From positions 3,925,212 to 3,989,211 of the forward strand of contig NZ_CP096203.1 of assembly GCF_023195755.1 (NCBI RefSeq): a stretch of 64,000 bases of DNA. The letters are read 5' to 3'. This DNA comes from Chryseobacterium nepalense (GTDB lineage Bacteria > Bacteroidota > Bacteroidia > Flavobacteriales > Weeksellaceae). The position numbers and the translations under genes are program-made. How positions within the stretch are numbered: the first letter of the stretch is position 1; the number at the start of each line of letters is the position of its first letter. Under the pieces are notes generated by a model, which saw only the letters and a list, made by a program, of their open reading frames with translations, made no database searches and was not told where the DNA came from. Positions 43,792 to 52,107 of the stretch are shown piece after piece.

Positions 43792-45033
43792 ATGCAAGAA
43801 CTTTCCACTTCTTCGAAACTGAAGTACATTTTTTCGATTCCTGTTATCATTTCCGCTTTGGGATACTTTGTTGATATTTATGATTTGCTTCTGTTCGGCA
43901 TTGTACGAATTCCCAGTTTAAAAGCTTTAGGCTTAAATCCGGATACGGATGGAACCTTTATTCTCAATGCGCAAATGGTAGGATTACTGATAGGCGGGAT
44001 ATTCTGGGGAGTTTTCGGCGATAAGAAAGGCAGGTTGTCGGTTTTATTCGGATCCATATTGGTTTATTCTTTAGCAAATATTGCCTGTGGTTTTTTACCG
44101 TATTTTCCAAAAGAACATTTAGTGTATCAGTATGCAGGATTAAGATTTTTGGCAGGGATAGGTCTTGCCGGAGAACTTGGAGCCGGAATTACCCTTGTTT
44201 CCGAAAGCCTGCCGAAAAATCTGAGAGCCATTGGAACTTCTGTTGTTGCCGGTTTCGGACTGATGGGCGCAGTAGTCGCGCAGCTTACGGTAGAGCTGGC
44301 TGGTGGCTGGAATATTTCTTACATCATAGGAGGAGTACTCGGTATTTTATTATTATTCCTGAGAATAAGTGTTTCGGAATCCGGGATTTATAAAAATATT
44401 GAACACAAATCTGTTTCCAAAGGTAACTTTCTTACATTTTTTACCCATAAAGATCGTCTGATAAGATATTTGAAATGCATTGCAATCGGATTACCGACCT
44501 GGTATTGTATCGGGATTCTGGCGGTACTTGCCAATCAGTTTGCTCCTGAACTGGGAATTAAAGACCTGAGTCCAGGTAAAGCTATTATGTGGGCATATAT
44601 AGGAATTTCCGTAGGTGATCTGGCAAGCGGGTTTATTTCGCATCTTCTGAAATCCCGGAAAATGGCTATTTTTTATATGCTGATTTTTACCATTATAGGT
44701 GTTGCCTTCATGCTGTTTGGCAATACGGATACGGAAACAAAATACTATATTTTCTGTGTCTGGCTTGGTTTAGGCACCGGATATTGGGCTATGTTTGTCA
44801 CACTGGCAGCAGAACAATTCGGAACAAATATCAGGAATACGGCAACTACTACTGTTCCCAATATGGTTCGTGGTTTAGTTCCGGTAATGATCCTCGCTTT
44901 TGATTTTTTTAAAAATGATTTTACGGTAATTGTAAGTGCCGCATTAGTAGGTCTTATCGTTTTTACACTTGCTTTCTACTCATCGCTTACGATTTCCGAA
45001 ACTCACAACAGGGATCTGGAATTTACAGAATAA
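43792..45033 (+). CDS. MFS transporter
   Basis: A 413-aa transporter with about 12 helices. It has the MFS motif between helices 2 and 3 (GVFGDKKGRLSVLFG, the GDxxGRR-type loop), a helix-4/5 region LAGIGLAGELGAGITLVSESL typical of the metabolite:proton/sugar porter subfamilies, and a second-half repeat around ISHLLKSRKMA. FVDIYDLLLFGIVR near the start resembles the aromatic-acid/proline-betaine type. The substrate cannot be read. Preceded by the rny terminator. Confidence 0.82.
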   Translation: MQELSTSSKLKYIFSIPVIISALGYFVDIYDLLLFGIVRIPSLKALGLNPDTDGTFILNAQMVGLLIGGIFWGVFGDKKGRLSVLFGSILVYSLANIACGFLPYFPKEHLVYQYAGLRFLAGIGLAGELGAGITLVSESLPKNLRAIGTSVVAGFGLMGAVVAQLTVELAGGWNISYIIGGVLGILLLFLRISVSESGIYKNIEHKSVSKGNFLTFFTHKDRLIRYLKCIAIGLPTWYCIGILAVLANQFAPELGIKDLSPGKAIMWAYIGISVGDLASGFISHLLKSRKMAIFYMLIFTIIGVAFMLFGNTDTETKYYIFCVWLGLGTGYWAMFVTLAAEQFGTNIRNTATTTVPNMVRGLVPVMILAFDFFKNDFTVIVSAALVGLIVFTLAFYSSLTISETHNRDLEFTE

Positions 45034-45192
45034 ATTCAGCTGTTTAAGAAATAAATTAGTATAGTTTACCGTTATAAAAATATTAAGTTGAACAAAATAA
45101 ATTAATTATAAAATTTAATATTAAATTATGCTGTGAATAATTAATATTTGTTTAACTTTGAAACTGTAATTAATCACCAAAACCAAATCACA

Positions 45193-45381
45193 ATGAAAAA
45201 TTTTTTGAAAAACGCCACAAAATTAAAAAAAGCTGATCTTAAAAACATTACGGGTGGTATTAGCGGAACGCCTGATCTTTCCCTTTGCGGATGCGACTGC
45301 GCAGGATCTGTAACAGGCCCTAAATATTGCATCCAATACATAGCATGTCCACAAGTATATACTTGTAAGGATCTTGTATAA
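45193..45381 (+). CDS. GG-leader bacteriocin-like/natural-product precursor peptide
   Basis: A 62-aa peptide with a 22-residue leader MKNFLKNATKLKKADLKNIT ending in a double Gly, and a 40-residue core beginning ISGTPDLSL. The core has six Cys (core positions 10, 12, 14, 24, 30, 36), starting with a CGCDC cluster. The leader matches the GG-type precursors common in Chryseobacterium (leaders ending K-x-I-T/S-GG), which are thought to be cut by C39 peptidase-exporters. The in-frame ATG at 45148 gives an extra 15 residues and is rejected. TAACTTTG at 45153-45160 may be its -7 element. No modification or export gene lies nearby. Product and activity are unknown. Confidence 0.82.
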   Translation: MKNFLKNATKLKKADLKNITGGISGTPDLSLCGCDCAGSVTGPKYCIQYIACPQVYTCKDLV

Positions 45382-45432
45382 AAGAGAATTATTTCATTAG
45401 AAATAAACATTTCCACATTTAATACGCAGAAG

Positions 45433-45458
45433 CCTTTTGGGATTACCAAAAGGTTTTT
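45433..45458 (+). terminator. Terminator after the GG peptide
   Basis: CCTTTTGG - GATTA - CCAAAAGG then T5, 51 bp after the peptide stop. Confidence 0.88.
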
Positions 45459-45511
45459 GTAATTATTGAAAACTGCTATTGCGCATGCAGGTTTTAAAAA
45501 ATTAATTTTCA

Positions 45512-45620
45512 GGAGCTGTTCGCGCTTTCCGCACTCGCTATTTTTATAATTTTCGGCGAAGCCGCCGCGCCGAAAATTATAAAAATGAGCTCAGACAATT
45601 GCTGCAATCGGGGCTAAGGT
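45512..45620. repeat. Intergenic hairpin repeat element
   Basis: Core is a perfect 19-bp inverted repeat: ATTTTTATAATTTTCGGCG (45540-45558) and its complement at 45568-45586, loop AAGCCGCCG. It is flanked by GC-rich shoulders, GGAGCTGTTCGCGCTTTCCG on the left and GCTGCAATCGGGGCTAAGG on the right. From memory this shoulder-hairpin-shoulder design resembles repeats scattered through flavobacterial genomes; there is only one copy in this window. The rest of the 357-bp gap 45382-45738 holds only the terminator above and AT-rich sequence. Confidence 0.75.
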
Positions 45621-45738
45621 TGCAGACAATCAAAGAGATATTTAAATTAAACTATAAATATAAAGTTTCAGGAAGTATCTTTCCGAATTGAATTATGGAA
45701 TTATAATGCACCCTGAATTTGGAAATTCTGCGATCATT

Positions 45739-47046
45739 TTACAAATCTTCAAAATTCTTATTGTTAAAATATCTGAACCTGCTGTTTTTAGCTTCCCCGA
45801 TTTTTTGTTTTGTGTAAATACTGTTATTTCCTGAAAATAAATAAGCTACAATACAGGCAATGGCAACATATATTCCACATTCTGCACCAAAAAGCTCAAT
45901 TCCCATCAGAGTGCAGGCAAGGGGAGTATTGGTAGCACCTGCAAAGACTGCTACAAACCCCATTCCCGCCAGTAATCCATAGGGAAGCGGAATGAATATA
46001 GACAAAGCGCTTCCCAAAGTGGCTCCGATGAAAAATAATGGGGTAACCTCACCTCCTTTAAATCCCGCTGAAAGCGTTACGACTGTAAATAACATTTTCA
46101 GCACAAAATCATACAAAGGAAGCTGTTTTCCGAAAGCTTCTTCAATAACGGGAATTCCCAGTCCGATATATCGTGTTGTTCCCATTGCAAAAACCGCTGC
46201 GGCAATAATAATTCCTCCAACAAAAGAGCGTAAAGGCGGATATGCAAATTTTGATTTAAAAATAAAATCTCCATAATGCATTAGCCTGCTGAAAGCAGCA
46301 GCACAGATCCCGAAAACAATTCCTGCTATCACAGAATAAATAAAAGGCAGAAAATCATTTTTAGGGATTACTCCGATAAGATATTCTGTATGATGAACAT
46401 GCCACAATCGGGTAACCTGATCTGCCAGAATAGCGGATGCAAAAGCCGGAAAAATACCATTGTATCGAATTTTTCCTATGAGAAAAACTTCAAGCCCGAA
46501 AACCGCTCCTGCCAATGGAGTTCCGAACACAGAACCGAATCCGGCAGCAATTGCTGAGATGATAAGCACTTTTCGATCCTGCTCATTCAGCTTTAAAAGT
46601 TTTGTAAATTGGTCTGAAATAGCCCCTGCAATTTGTAACGCTGTTCCTTCACGCCCTGCCGAGCCCCCGAAAAAATGGGTGACAATAGTTCCGATATAAA
46701 CAAACGGGGCCATTTTAAAAGGAATGATTTTTTTCGCCGGTTCATGAATGGTTTCGATGAGAAGGTTGTTTCCCGCTTCCACATCTTTTCCAAAGTAATA
46801 ATACAGCATTCCAACAGCAAGTCCGGCAAGCGGAAGAAAGGCAATCAGCCAGACATGGCTTTCCCTGAAACGGGTTGCCCACGACAATGATTCCAGAAAG
46901 CCTGCGGAAGCGGTTCCTGCAGTGATTCCAATGATTAAGCTAATGAAAAGCCATTTAATGACATATAACAATGCCGGGTATTTACGTGAAAATAAACGAA
47001 GTTGAAGTTGTATTACGTGAGTATGGGTTCTTTGTTTTGGAGACAT
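45739..47046 (-). CDS. CLC-F type fluoride/proton antiporter
   Basis: A 435-aa CLC-family membrane protein. The canonical anion motif GSGIP is replaced by GNNLL (about residues 92-96) and GREGP by GREGT in GGSAGREGTALQIAG (131-135), keeping the gating Glu. These changes, with AGFGSVFGTPLAGAVFGLEV and GFKGGEVTPLFFIGATLG, mark the fluoride-exporting CLC-F branch rather than chloride channels. A fluoride riboswitch directly upstream (47086-47143) supports this independently. Start at ATG 47046; the in-frame TTG 15 bp upstream falls inside the riboswitch expression platform. Confidence 0.9.
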   Translation of the reverse strand: MSPKQRTHTHVIQLQLRLFSRKYPALLYVIKWLFISLIIGITAGTASAGFLESLSWATRFRESHVWLIAFLPLAGLAVGMLYYYFGKDVEAGNNLLIETIHEPAKKIIPFKMAPFVYIGTIVTHFFGGSAGREGTALQIAGAISDQFTKLLKLNEQDRKVLIISAIAAGFGSVFGTPLAGAVFGLEVFLIGKIRYNGIFPAFASAILADQVTRLWHVHHTEYLIGVIPKNDFLPFIYSVIAGIVFGICAAAFSRLMHYGDFIFKSKFAYPPLRSFVGGIIIAAAVFAMGTTRYIGLGIPVIEEAFGKQLPLYDFVLKMLFTVVTLSAGFKGGEVTPLFFIGATLGSALSIFIPLPYGLLAGMGFVAVFAGATNTPLACTLMGIELFGAECGIYVAIACIVAYLFSGNNSIYTKQKIGEAKNSRFRYFNNKNFEDL

Positions 47047-47085
47047 AATTTTCCTGATCAAATTATTGTTAATAATCTTTCTTAA

Positions 47086-47143
47086 TCAGGCGTCATCAGC
47101 TTTTTGAAAGCGGTTGGGTAAGGAAGAACACCATTTCCTTTTT
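47086..47143 (-). promoter_or_regulatory. Fluoride riboswitch (crcB motif)
   Basis: On the minus strand, 40 bp before the CLC-F ATG: GGAAATGGTGTTCTTCC (aptamer 5' part; stem GGAA/TTCC around ATGGTGTTC), then AACCGCTTT-CAA-AAAGC (hairpin), then TGATGACGCCT. The sequence blocks ATGGTGTTC, AACCGCTTT and GCTGATGACGCCT in this order and spacing match the fluoride aptamer. A TATCTTTG -7 element lies at 47150-47157, so transcription begins just before the aptamer. Confidence 0.92.
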
Positions 47144-47149
47144 GTTGTA

Positions 47150-47157
47150 CAAAGATA
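47150..47157 (-). promoter_or_regulatory. -7 element of the fluoride-riboswitch transcript
   Basis: TATCTTTG on the minus strand, a full match to TAnnTTTG, 11-12 bp before the aptamer start. No clear TTTG -33 was found upstream. Confidence 0.55.
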
Positions 47158-47161
47158 AAAA

Positions 47162-48034
47162 TTATTTTAAAAAGAAACGGTTTTTAGCAATAAATTCGTT
47201 GCTGATGCAGATACTCTCAAAAATATCTTTATCACTGGAATCCTGCTCCAGGAACCAATATTGAAGACCCGCCTGCTTTCCGGCTTTAAAAATTCGCTCA
47301 AAATCGATGGTACCATTTCCGATCTCGGTGAAATCTTTTGTCCCGGCTTTCATATCTTTTACGTGCCATAGCGGAAATCTTCCGGGATATTTCTCGAAAT
47401 ACATCAGCGGATCGATTCCTGCCTTTGAAATCCAGTAAAGATCAAGCTCCATTTTAACCAGTTCCGGTGAAGAATTTTCTAAAATAAAATCATAAACATT
47501 TCGGTTGTCATCAAACTTTTCAAATTCAAAATCGTGATTATGGTACGCAAACTGAATTCCGGCTTCTTTTGTAACTTTTCCTGAATTTTCAAGCAGTTCA
47601 GGAAGTTTCTTATAGTTTTCCAAATTTCGTTCCTGCGGAAAAAGGTAAGAGCAAACCATATATTCTGAACCAATAAAATGAAGATCTTCCACAGATTTTT
47701 CCCAGTTATAGAGTAAAGTTCCCTGTCCTTTATTAAAATTTCCTGTTATATGATGTGAACTGATGACTCTCAATCCTGTATTTTTAAGAATGCGCTGAAA
47801 TTCCTGAGGGGTTTTTCCGAAAAAAGTACTGTTGTACGCATAGATTTCCAGTCCGGTAAAGCCCATGGCTGCCAGTCTTTCGAGTGTTTTTTCAGGGTTT
47901 GCCGACATTGCATCCCGTACGGTGTATAACTGAATTGCCAATGTATTTTGTCTTTTTTTAAATGGAGAAATTCCACAGGAATATAAACCTAGGAATCCCA
48001 ACGATGAAAGCTTGATAAAATCTTTTCTATGCAT
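47162..48034 (-). CDS. Sugar phosphate isomerase/epimerase family lipoprotein
   Basis: A 290-aa xylose-isomerase-like TIM barrel. The N-terminus HRKDFIKLSSLGFLGLYSCG is a lipoprotein-type (Tat-less) signal with Cys about 20. Metal-site residues are visible: Glu in FTGLEIYAYNS, His in AYHNHDFEFE, Glu in KMELDLYWISKAG, His/Asp in LWHVKDM and Glu in YWFLEQDSS. Related secreted proteins act on sugars or inositols; the substrate here is unknown. Its ATG overlaps the stop of the thioesterase gene upstream by one base. Confidence 0.82.
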   Translation of the reverse strand: MHRKDFIKLSSLGFLGLYSCGISPFKKRQNTLAIQLYTVRDAMSANPEKTLERLAAMGFTGLEIYAYNSTFFGKTPQEFQRILKNTGLRVISSHHITGNFNKGQGTLLYNWEKSVEDLHFIGSEYMVCSYLFPQERNLENYKKLPELLENSGKVTKEAGIQFAYHNHDFEFEKFDDNRNVYDFILENSSPELVKMELDLYWISKAGIDPLMYFEKYPGRFPLWHVKDMKAGTKDFTEIGNGTIDFERIFKAGKQAGLQYWFLEQDSSDKDIFESICISNEFIAKNRFFLK

Positions 48035-48501
48035 TACAGGAAGGGTTTCATTTCATCTTCAATCTGTGTACGCAGCTGCATTAGCCGTATAGCGTACTGT
48101 TCTTTCTGTCTGTCTTCTTCGGTTTCGGGAATCCATTTCGGGACCGGAAGTTTTTTTCCGTTCTCATCAACTGCCACAAATACAATGATACAGTGTGTTT
48201 TCTTATCGAATTTAGGCTGCTTAAGATTTCTGGAGAACACATTGATGGCGATATGCATGCTTGAAGAACCGGTGTAGATCACCTGCGCTTCCACTTTTAC
48301 AATTTCCCCGATTTTTATCGGCTCATAAAACCGGATTCCGCCCACATATACAGTAACAGAATAATTCCCGCTCCAGGTGGTGGCACATGCATAGCCGGCC
48401 TGGTCAATCCATTTCATCACGCTTCCTCCATGCACATTTCCTCCGTAATTTACGTCTGAAGGTTCAGAAATAAACTGAAAAGTCACAGGTTTGTTCTCCA
48501 T
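48034..48501 (-). CDS. Acyl-CoA thioesterase (YciA/BFIT hotdog family)
   Basis: A 155-aa hotdog-fold thioesterase: DVNYGGNVHGGSVMKWIDQAGYACA (Asn/His/Gly loop and Asp on the helix), VGGIRFYEPIKIGEIVKVEAQV and a C-terminal helix. It hydrolyses acyl-CoAs of medium or long chain. It overlaps the following sugar isomerase gene by one base. Residues are all conserved. Confidence 0.88.
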   Translation of the reverse strand: MENKPVTFQFISEPSDVNYGGNVHGGSVMKWIDQAGYACATTWSGNYSVTVYVGGIRFYEPIKIGEIVKVEAQVIYTGSSSMHIAINVFSRNLKQPKFDKKTHCIIVFVAVDENGKKLPVPKWIPETEEDRQKEQYAIRLMQLRTQIEDEMKPFL

Positions 48502-48611
48502 TCTTTTAAAATTTGAATAAAGGTATTTATAATTTTTAAAATTTTAGATTAAATCTTACTTTTGAAGAATGAAAATGAATATTTTCTGTTAACGATTAGA
48601 ATATTATTTAA

Positions 48612-48959
48612 ATGAAAAAAGTTTTTCACCTGAATACGTGTGATACCTGCAGAAAGATTTTAGCGCAATTTGATTTATCAGACTGGGAATTGCGCGAGAT
48701 CAGAAAAGAACCGGTTACGGAAGAGGAATTAGCCGAAATGTATGAGAAAACCCAATCTTATGAAACATTATTCAGTAAAAAGTCTACGCAGATTAAATTG
48801 AGAGGCCTGGATGTAAAGTCTTTAACAGAAAAGGATTTTAAAGAATTGTTATTGGATCATTATACGTTTTTGAAGCGTCCGGTTTTTATTACCAATGATA
48901 AAATTTTCGTGGGAAATGATAAGAAGAATGTGGAAGCTTTGAGAGAATTTTTAATTTAA
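48612..48959 (+). CDS. ArsC/Spx-family protein
   Basis: A 115-aa thioredoxin-fold protein with the N-terminal CDTCRK (CxxC, about residues 10-13), WELREIRKEPVTEEELAEM, and a C-terminal FLKRPVFITNDKIFVGNDKK. The CxxC near the N-terminus places it with the Spx/ArsC-like glutaredoxin-type group rather than true arsenate reductases, which need a single Cys and an Arg triad. Activity is uncertain. A TACTTTTG element lies about 47 bp upstream. Confidence 0.82.
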   Translation: MKKVFHLNTCDTCRKILAQFDLSDWELREIRKEPVTEEELAEMYEKTQSYETLFSKKSTQIKLRGLDVKSLTEKDFKELLLDHYTFLKRPVFITNDKIFVGNDKKNVEALREFLI

Positions 48960-48976
48960 AATTATAAACTAGTAAA

Positions 48977-49228
48977 ATGAAAAAGGAGAATTTAAAAGAT
49001 TGGATTATAATAGCTCTTAGAAATAGTGGTGGAAAGGCGAGATTACTTCAAGTTTGTAAATTTATATGGATTAATTATGAAAAAGAACTATTAAATTCTG
49101 GTGATTTATTTTATACGTGGCAATATGATGTTAGATGGGCAGCTACTAAATTAAGGAAAGAAGGAATATTAAAATCTGCAAATGAACAGAAAAACGGCTT
49201 TTGGGAATTAATAGATACACAGTCTTAA
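48977..49228 (+). CDS. Small winged-helix protein, AT-rich
   Basis: An 83-aa protein. LLQVCKFIWINYEKELL and DVRWAATKLRKEGILKSANE followed by NGFWELID resemble the winged-helix domain found at the N-terminus of Mrr-type restriction enzymes (RWAxxxLRKxGxL...G.WEL). Here the domain stands alone without a nuclease. Its codon use is AT-rich. It starts 17 bp after the ArsC-like gene. Confidence 0.65.
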   Translation: MKKENLKDWIIIALRNSGGKARLLQVCKFIWINYEKELLNSGDLFYTWQYDVRWAATKLRKEGILKSANEQKNGFWELIDTQS

Positions 49229-49240
49229 ACTGAATGAAAT

Positions 49241-49272
49241 AAAAAAACCGCAGGTATAATATTTCTGCGGTT
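49241..49272 (-). terminator. gcvT terminator
   Basis: On the minus strand AACCGCAG - 11-nt loop - CTGCGGTT followed by T7, 22 bp after the gcvT stop. Confidence 0.88.
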
Positions 49273-49294
49273 ATATTCTTGTATATATATTCAA

Positions 49295-50371
49295 CTACAC
49301 AAAAGGCGCTTTCACCACTTTGGCAGGAATATTTTTATTTCTTACCTGGATGAAGATCTCAGAACCGATTTTAAAGTGAGGCTTATCTACGTAAGCAAGA
49401 CCTAATCCTACTTTTTTCATTGGAGATTGTGTTCCGGAAGTTACTTTCCCGATCACGTTGCCTTCTGCGTCTACAACAGGGTAATCGTGTCTCGGAACTC
49501 CCTTGTCGGTCAATTCGAAACCAACCAGTTTTCTGGTAACGCCTTCTTCTTTTTGCTTGGCAAATGTTTTTTTCGAAAGAAAATCTTTGTCAAATTTGGT
49601 GATCCATCCCAATCCTGCTTCAATAGGCGATGTCGTATCATCAATGTCGTTTCCATACAGGCAAAACCCTTTTTCAAGACGCAGCGTATCTCTGGATGCC
49701 AGTCCGCAAGGAATGATACCTTCTTCTGCACCTGCTTCAATAATAGCATCCCAAAGCGTTACCGCATCTTCATTTTTAAAATAAATTTCAAAACCGCCAC
49801 TTCCGGTGTAACCGGTATTGGATATGATGACATCATTTACTCCTGCTACGGAACCTACGGTAAAGTGATAATAAGGAATTTCTGAAAGATTGGTTTCCGT
49901 TAATTTCTGAAGAATCCCGGTAGCTTTCGGACCCTGAACTGCCAGTAAGGACATATCGTCTGAAGCGTTCGTCATTTTCGCTCCGAAAGTATTATATTTT
50001 GAGATGTGATCCCAGTCTTTATCAATGTTTGAAGCATTAACAACCACGAAATATTTGTCGTCTTCCATTTTGTAAACGATAAGATCGTCCACGATTCCTC
50101 CGTTTTCGTTAGGAAGGCATGAATACTGGGCTTTTCCATTTTCCAATGCATCTACATTATTGGTTGTAACGTACTGCAATAGTTCTTTGGAACCCGTTCC
50201 TTCAATGAAAAACTGTCCCATGTGAGAAACATCGAACAAACCTGCCTTTTCTCTTACGGCAAAGTGTTCTTCAGTAACTCCGGAATATTGTACAGGCATT
50301 TCAAAACCTGCAAAAGGTACGATTTTAGCGCCTAAAGATAAGTGCTTGTCGTACAATGCTGTTTTCTTCAT
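49295..50371 (-). CDS. gcvT: Aminomethyltransferase (glycine cleavage T protein)
   Basis: A 358-aa folate-dependent enzyme of the glycine cleavage system. Motifs: [19 protein letters not shown] with [52 protein letters not shown] and [10 protein letters not shown]. Normal length. It is the last gene of a minus-strand cluster with a small secreted protein and idi. gcvH and gcvP are elsewhere. Confidence 0.96.
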   Translation of the reverse strand: MKKTALYDKHLSLGAKIVPFAGFEMPVQYSGVTEEHFAVREKAGLFDVSHMGQFFIEGTGSKELLQYVTTNNVDALENGKAQYSCLPNENGGIVDDLIVYKMEDDKYFVVVNASNIDKDWDHISKYNTFGAKMTNASDDMSLLAVQGPKATGILQKLTETNLSEIPYYHFTVGSVAGVNDVIISNTGYTGSGGFEIYFKNEDAVTLWDAIIEAGAEEGIIPCGLASRDTLRLEKGFCLYGNDIDDTTSPIEAGLGWITKFDKDFLSKKTFAKQKEEGVTRKLVGFELTDKGVPRHDYPVVDAEGNVIGKVTSGTQSPMKKVGLGLAYVDKPHFKIGSEIFIQVRNKNIPAKVVKAPFV

Positions 50372-50386
50372 AGTTAATTTTTATTT

Positions 50387-50863
50387 CTATTTCTTTATTT
50401 TAAAACTGTCAAAAGCTTCATTGAAAAGCTTCATAAAATTGCCGTTCCAGTATTTCTGTCCGCAGTTGATGGAAATCAGGTACAGGTCTTTATCTTTCTG
50501 GTAGACTTTGGTAAGCCAAACGAGCTTTTCTTTTTCGTCAAGGTATTCGTAAAAATATTCTGTATATCCTTTTTTGCCGCTTTTAGAAATTACTTTCTTT
50601 TCGTCATCGGACGATTTGTAAAGGGCAAGGATGAATTTTTTAGTTTCGGATTTCGGCAGATTCAGGGCATGATATTCCGAAATGGTAATGGCTCCTATCT
50701 GGCTTGGTGGAAATATATTGACTATCTCGCTGTCATTGGTGACTTTCCAGCCTTGAGGATAAATGATAGAGTAGTTTTCATGATCATATACCTCTGTTGG
50801 AATTGATTGTGCCATCAATAAAGTTCCTGTTAAAAGAACAAATGCGAGAAAAATTTTTTTCAT
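50387..50863 (-). CDS. Secreted hypothetical protein (PsbP/DcrB-like pattern)
   Basis: A 158-aa protein with signal peptide (MKKIFLAFVLLTGTLLMAQS). The mature part begins with YDHENYSIIYPQGWKVTND and has IGAITISEYH and VWLTKVYQKDKDLYLISINC, the pattern of small PsbP/DcrB-type domains (YSIxYPxGW). Its ATG overlaps the idi stop by 4 bp and it lies 15 bp before gcvT. Function unknown. Confidence 0.72.
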   Translation of the reverse strand: MKKIFLAFVLLTGTLLMAQSIPTEVYDHENYSIIYPQGWKVTNDSEIVNIFPPSQIGAITISEYHALNLPKSETKKFILALYKSSDDEKKVISKSGKKGYTEYFYEYLDEKEKLVWLTKVYQKDKDLYLISINCGQKYWNGNFMKLFNEAFDSFKIKK

Positions 50864-51375
50864 GAATTAAAATGGTGTTTATATTCATCAAGGATAATCT
50901 TGAACCACTCTGTGAAATTTTCAGGATTTCCGGCTATTTCTTTGTCGAGATCCTCCATTGAAATATATCGTATTTCTTCTACTTCATCTTTATTAAGATG
51001 AAATTCTTCTTCAAAAATCCCTGTAAAAACGTGATCAAGTTCATGTTCCCATAGCCCGTTTCCTACATCTGCCTTATAAATAAAGCTGAATTTTTCTGAA
51101 AGTTCAGCGTCAATTCCCAACTCCTCTTTCATTCGGCGTCTGGCTCCCTCTAAATATGTTTCTTCAATTCTGGGATGAGAGCAGACCGCGTTGGTCCACT
51201 TTAATGGGGAATGATATTTTCCGGAAGCTCTTTTTTGTAAAAGCATTTCACCGTTACTGTTGAACAAAAATACAGAGAAAGCACGGTGCAGAAGGCCGTT
51301 GATGTGTGCCTGCTGCTTTTCCATTAAACCGAGAATTTGATCTTCGGGGTTTACTAAAACTACGAATTCTTCCAT
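50860..51375 (-). CDS. idi: Isopentenyl-diphosphate delta-isomerase, type I
   Basis: Interconverts IPP and DMAPP (171 aa). It has LLHRAFSVFLFNSNGEMLLQ, PLKWTNAVCSHPRIEE with the active Cys (about residue 68), a Nudix-like block ARRRMKEELGID and the catalytic Glu in LWEHELDHVFTG. Length matches type I Idi, which needs divalent metal. Supplies isoprenoid precursors for menaquinone and carotenoids or flexirubin-like pigments. Confidence 0.93.
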   Translation of the reverse strand: MEEFVVLVNPEDQILGLMEKQQAHINGLLHRAFSVFLFNSNGEMLLQKRASGKYHSPLKWTNAVCSHPRIEETYLEGARRRMKEELGIDAELSEKFSFIYKADVGNGLWEHELDHVFTGIFEEEFHLNKDEVEEIRYISMEDLDKEIAGNPENFTEWFKIILDEYKHHFNS

Positions 51376-51622
51376 TTCTACAAATGTAAGCGTAATATAT
51401 GTATTCTGAAAATTTTTGGTAAAACATCATGATTTTGATATTCAAAGATATCTGTAAATGGACGTTATCAAAAAAAGAAAATTTTTAACTTAAATTATAT
51501 AAAAGAGTTATTGTAGTTAAAATTATTCGCTAATTGTCAAATTTTAGTTTAAAAATTTTACATTTAATAAGTTTAGCAGGGCTTATTGATGTAAAAAACG
51601 TAACTTTGCCATTCAATTTTTT

Positions 51623-52036
51623 ATGATGGAATTAGAGTACAAAGATCACATTAGCCCTATCCTGAAAGACGGCGTAAAAAACTACCTCATTGATATCGAT
51701 GGAACCATTACAGAGGACGTTCCGAACGAAGAACCAGAAAGAATGGTTACCTGCGAGCCTTTTCCCGATGCATTGGAAACCATCAACAAATGGTATGATG
51801 AAGGTCACCAGATATGTTTTTTCACATCGAGAACAGAAAACCTGAAACAGATTACCATTGACTGGCTGGATAAACACGGTTTCAAATACCACAGTGTATT
51901 ATGCGGAAAGCCAAGAGGGGGAAATTACCACTGGATCGATAATCACCTGGTAAGAGCAACACGGTATAAAGGTAAATTTACTGATCTTGTTGAAAAACAG
52001 GTTACCATTGAAGTTTTTAAAGAAGACGGAGAATAA
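51623..52036 (+). CDS. Small HAD-superfamily hydrolase
   Basis: A 137-aa protein with motif I NYLIDIDGTITED (DxDxT, about residues 22-26), motif II CFFTSRTE and motif III/IV HWIDNHLVRATR. It has no cap domain (C0 type), like the small phosphatases sometimes annotated as phosphoheptose isomerase relatives. The substrate is unknown. TAACTTTG at 51601-51608 is a good -7 element. Two ATG codons in tandem are possible starts. Confidence 0.82.
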   Translation: MMELEYKDHISPILKDGVKNYLIDIDGTITEDVPNEEPERMVTCEPFPDALETINKWYDEGHQICFFTSRTENLKQITIDWLDKHGFKYHSVLCGKPRGGNYHWIDNHLVRATRYKGKFTDLVEKQVTIEVFKEDGE

Positions 52037-52107
52037 AAATTTAATTCAAAGATTAAACGATTAATTTTTGGGTTAATCGCTAGTCTTTACTTTAATCTAC
52101 AAAGTTT

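Noticed and set aside
45174..45449. 91-codon minus-strand ORF over the GG peptide
   Set aside because: It is a shadow of the peptide gene; the plus-strand leader and Cys pattern are convincing.
45739..47046. Annotation as voltage-gated chloride channel
   Set aside because: Anion-site motifs and the fluoride riboswitch point to CLC-F instead.
46980..47160. Attenuator or leader peptide before CLC-F
   Set aside because: No short ORF with a codon run and no T-run; the fluoride aptamer explains the conserved segments.
48612..48959. Annotation as arsenate reductase
   Set aside because: CxxC near the N-terminus and lack of other ars genes suit an Spx/ArsC-like redox protein; arsenate reduction is not supported.
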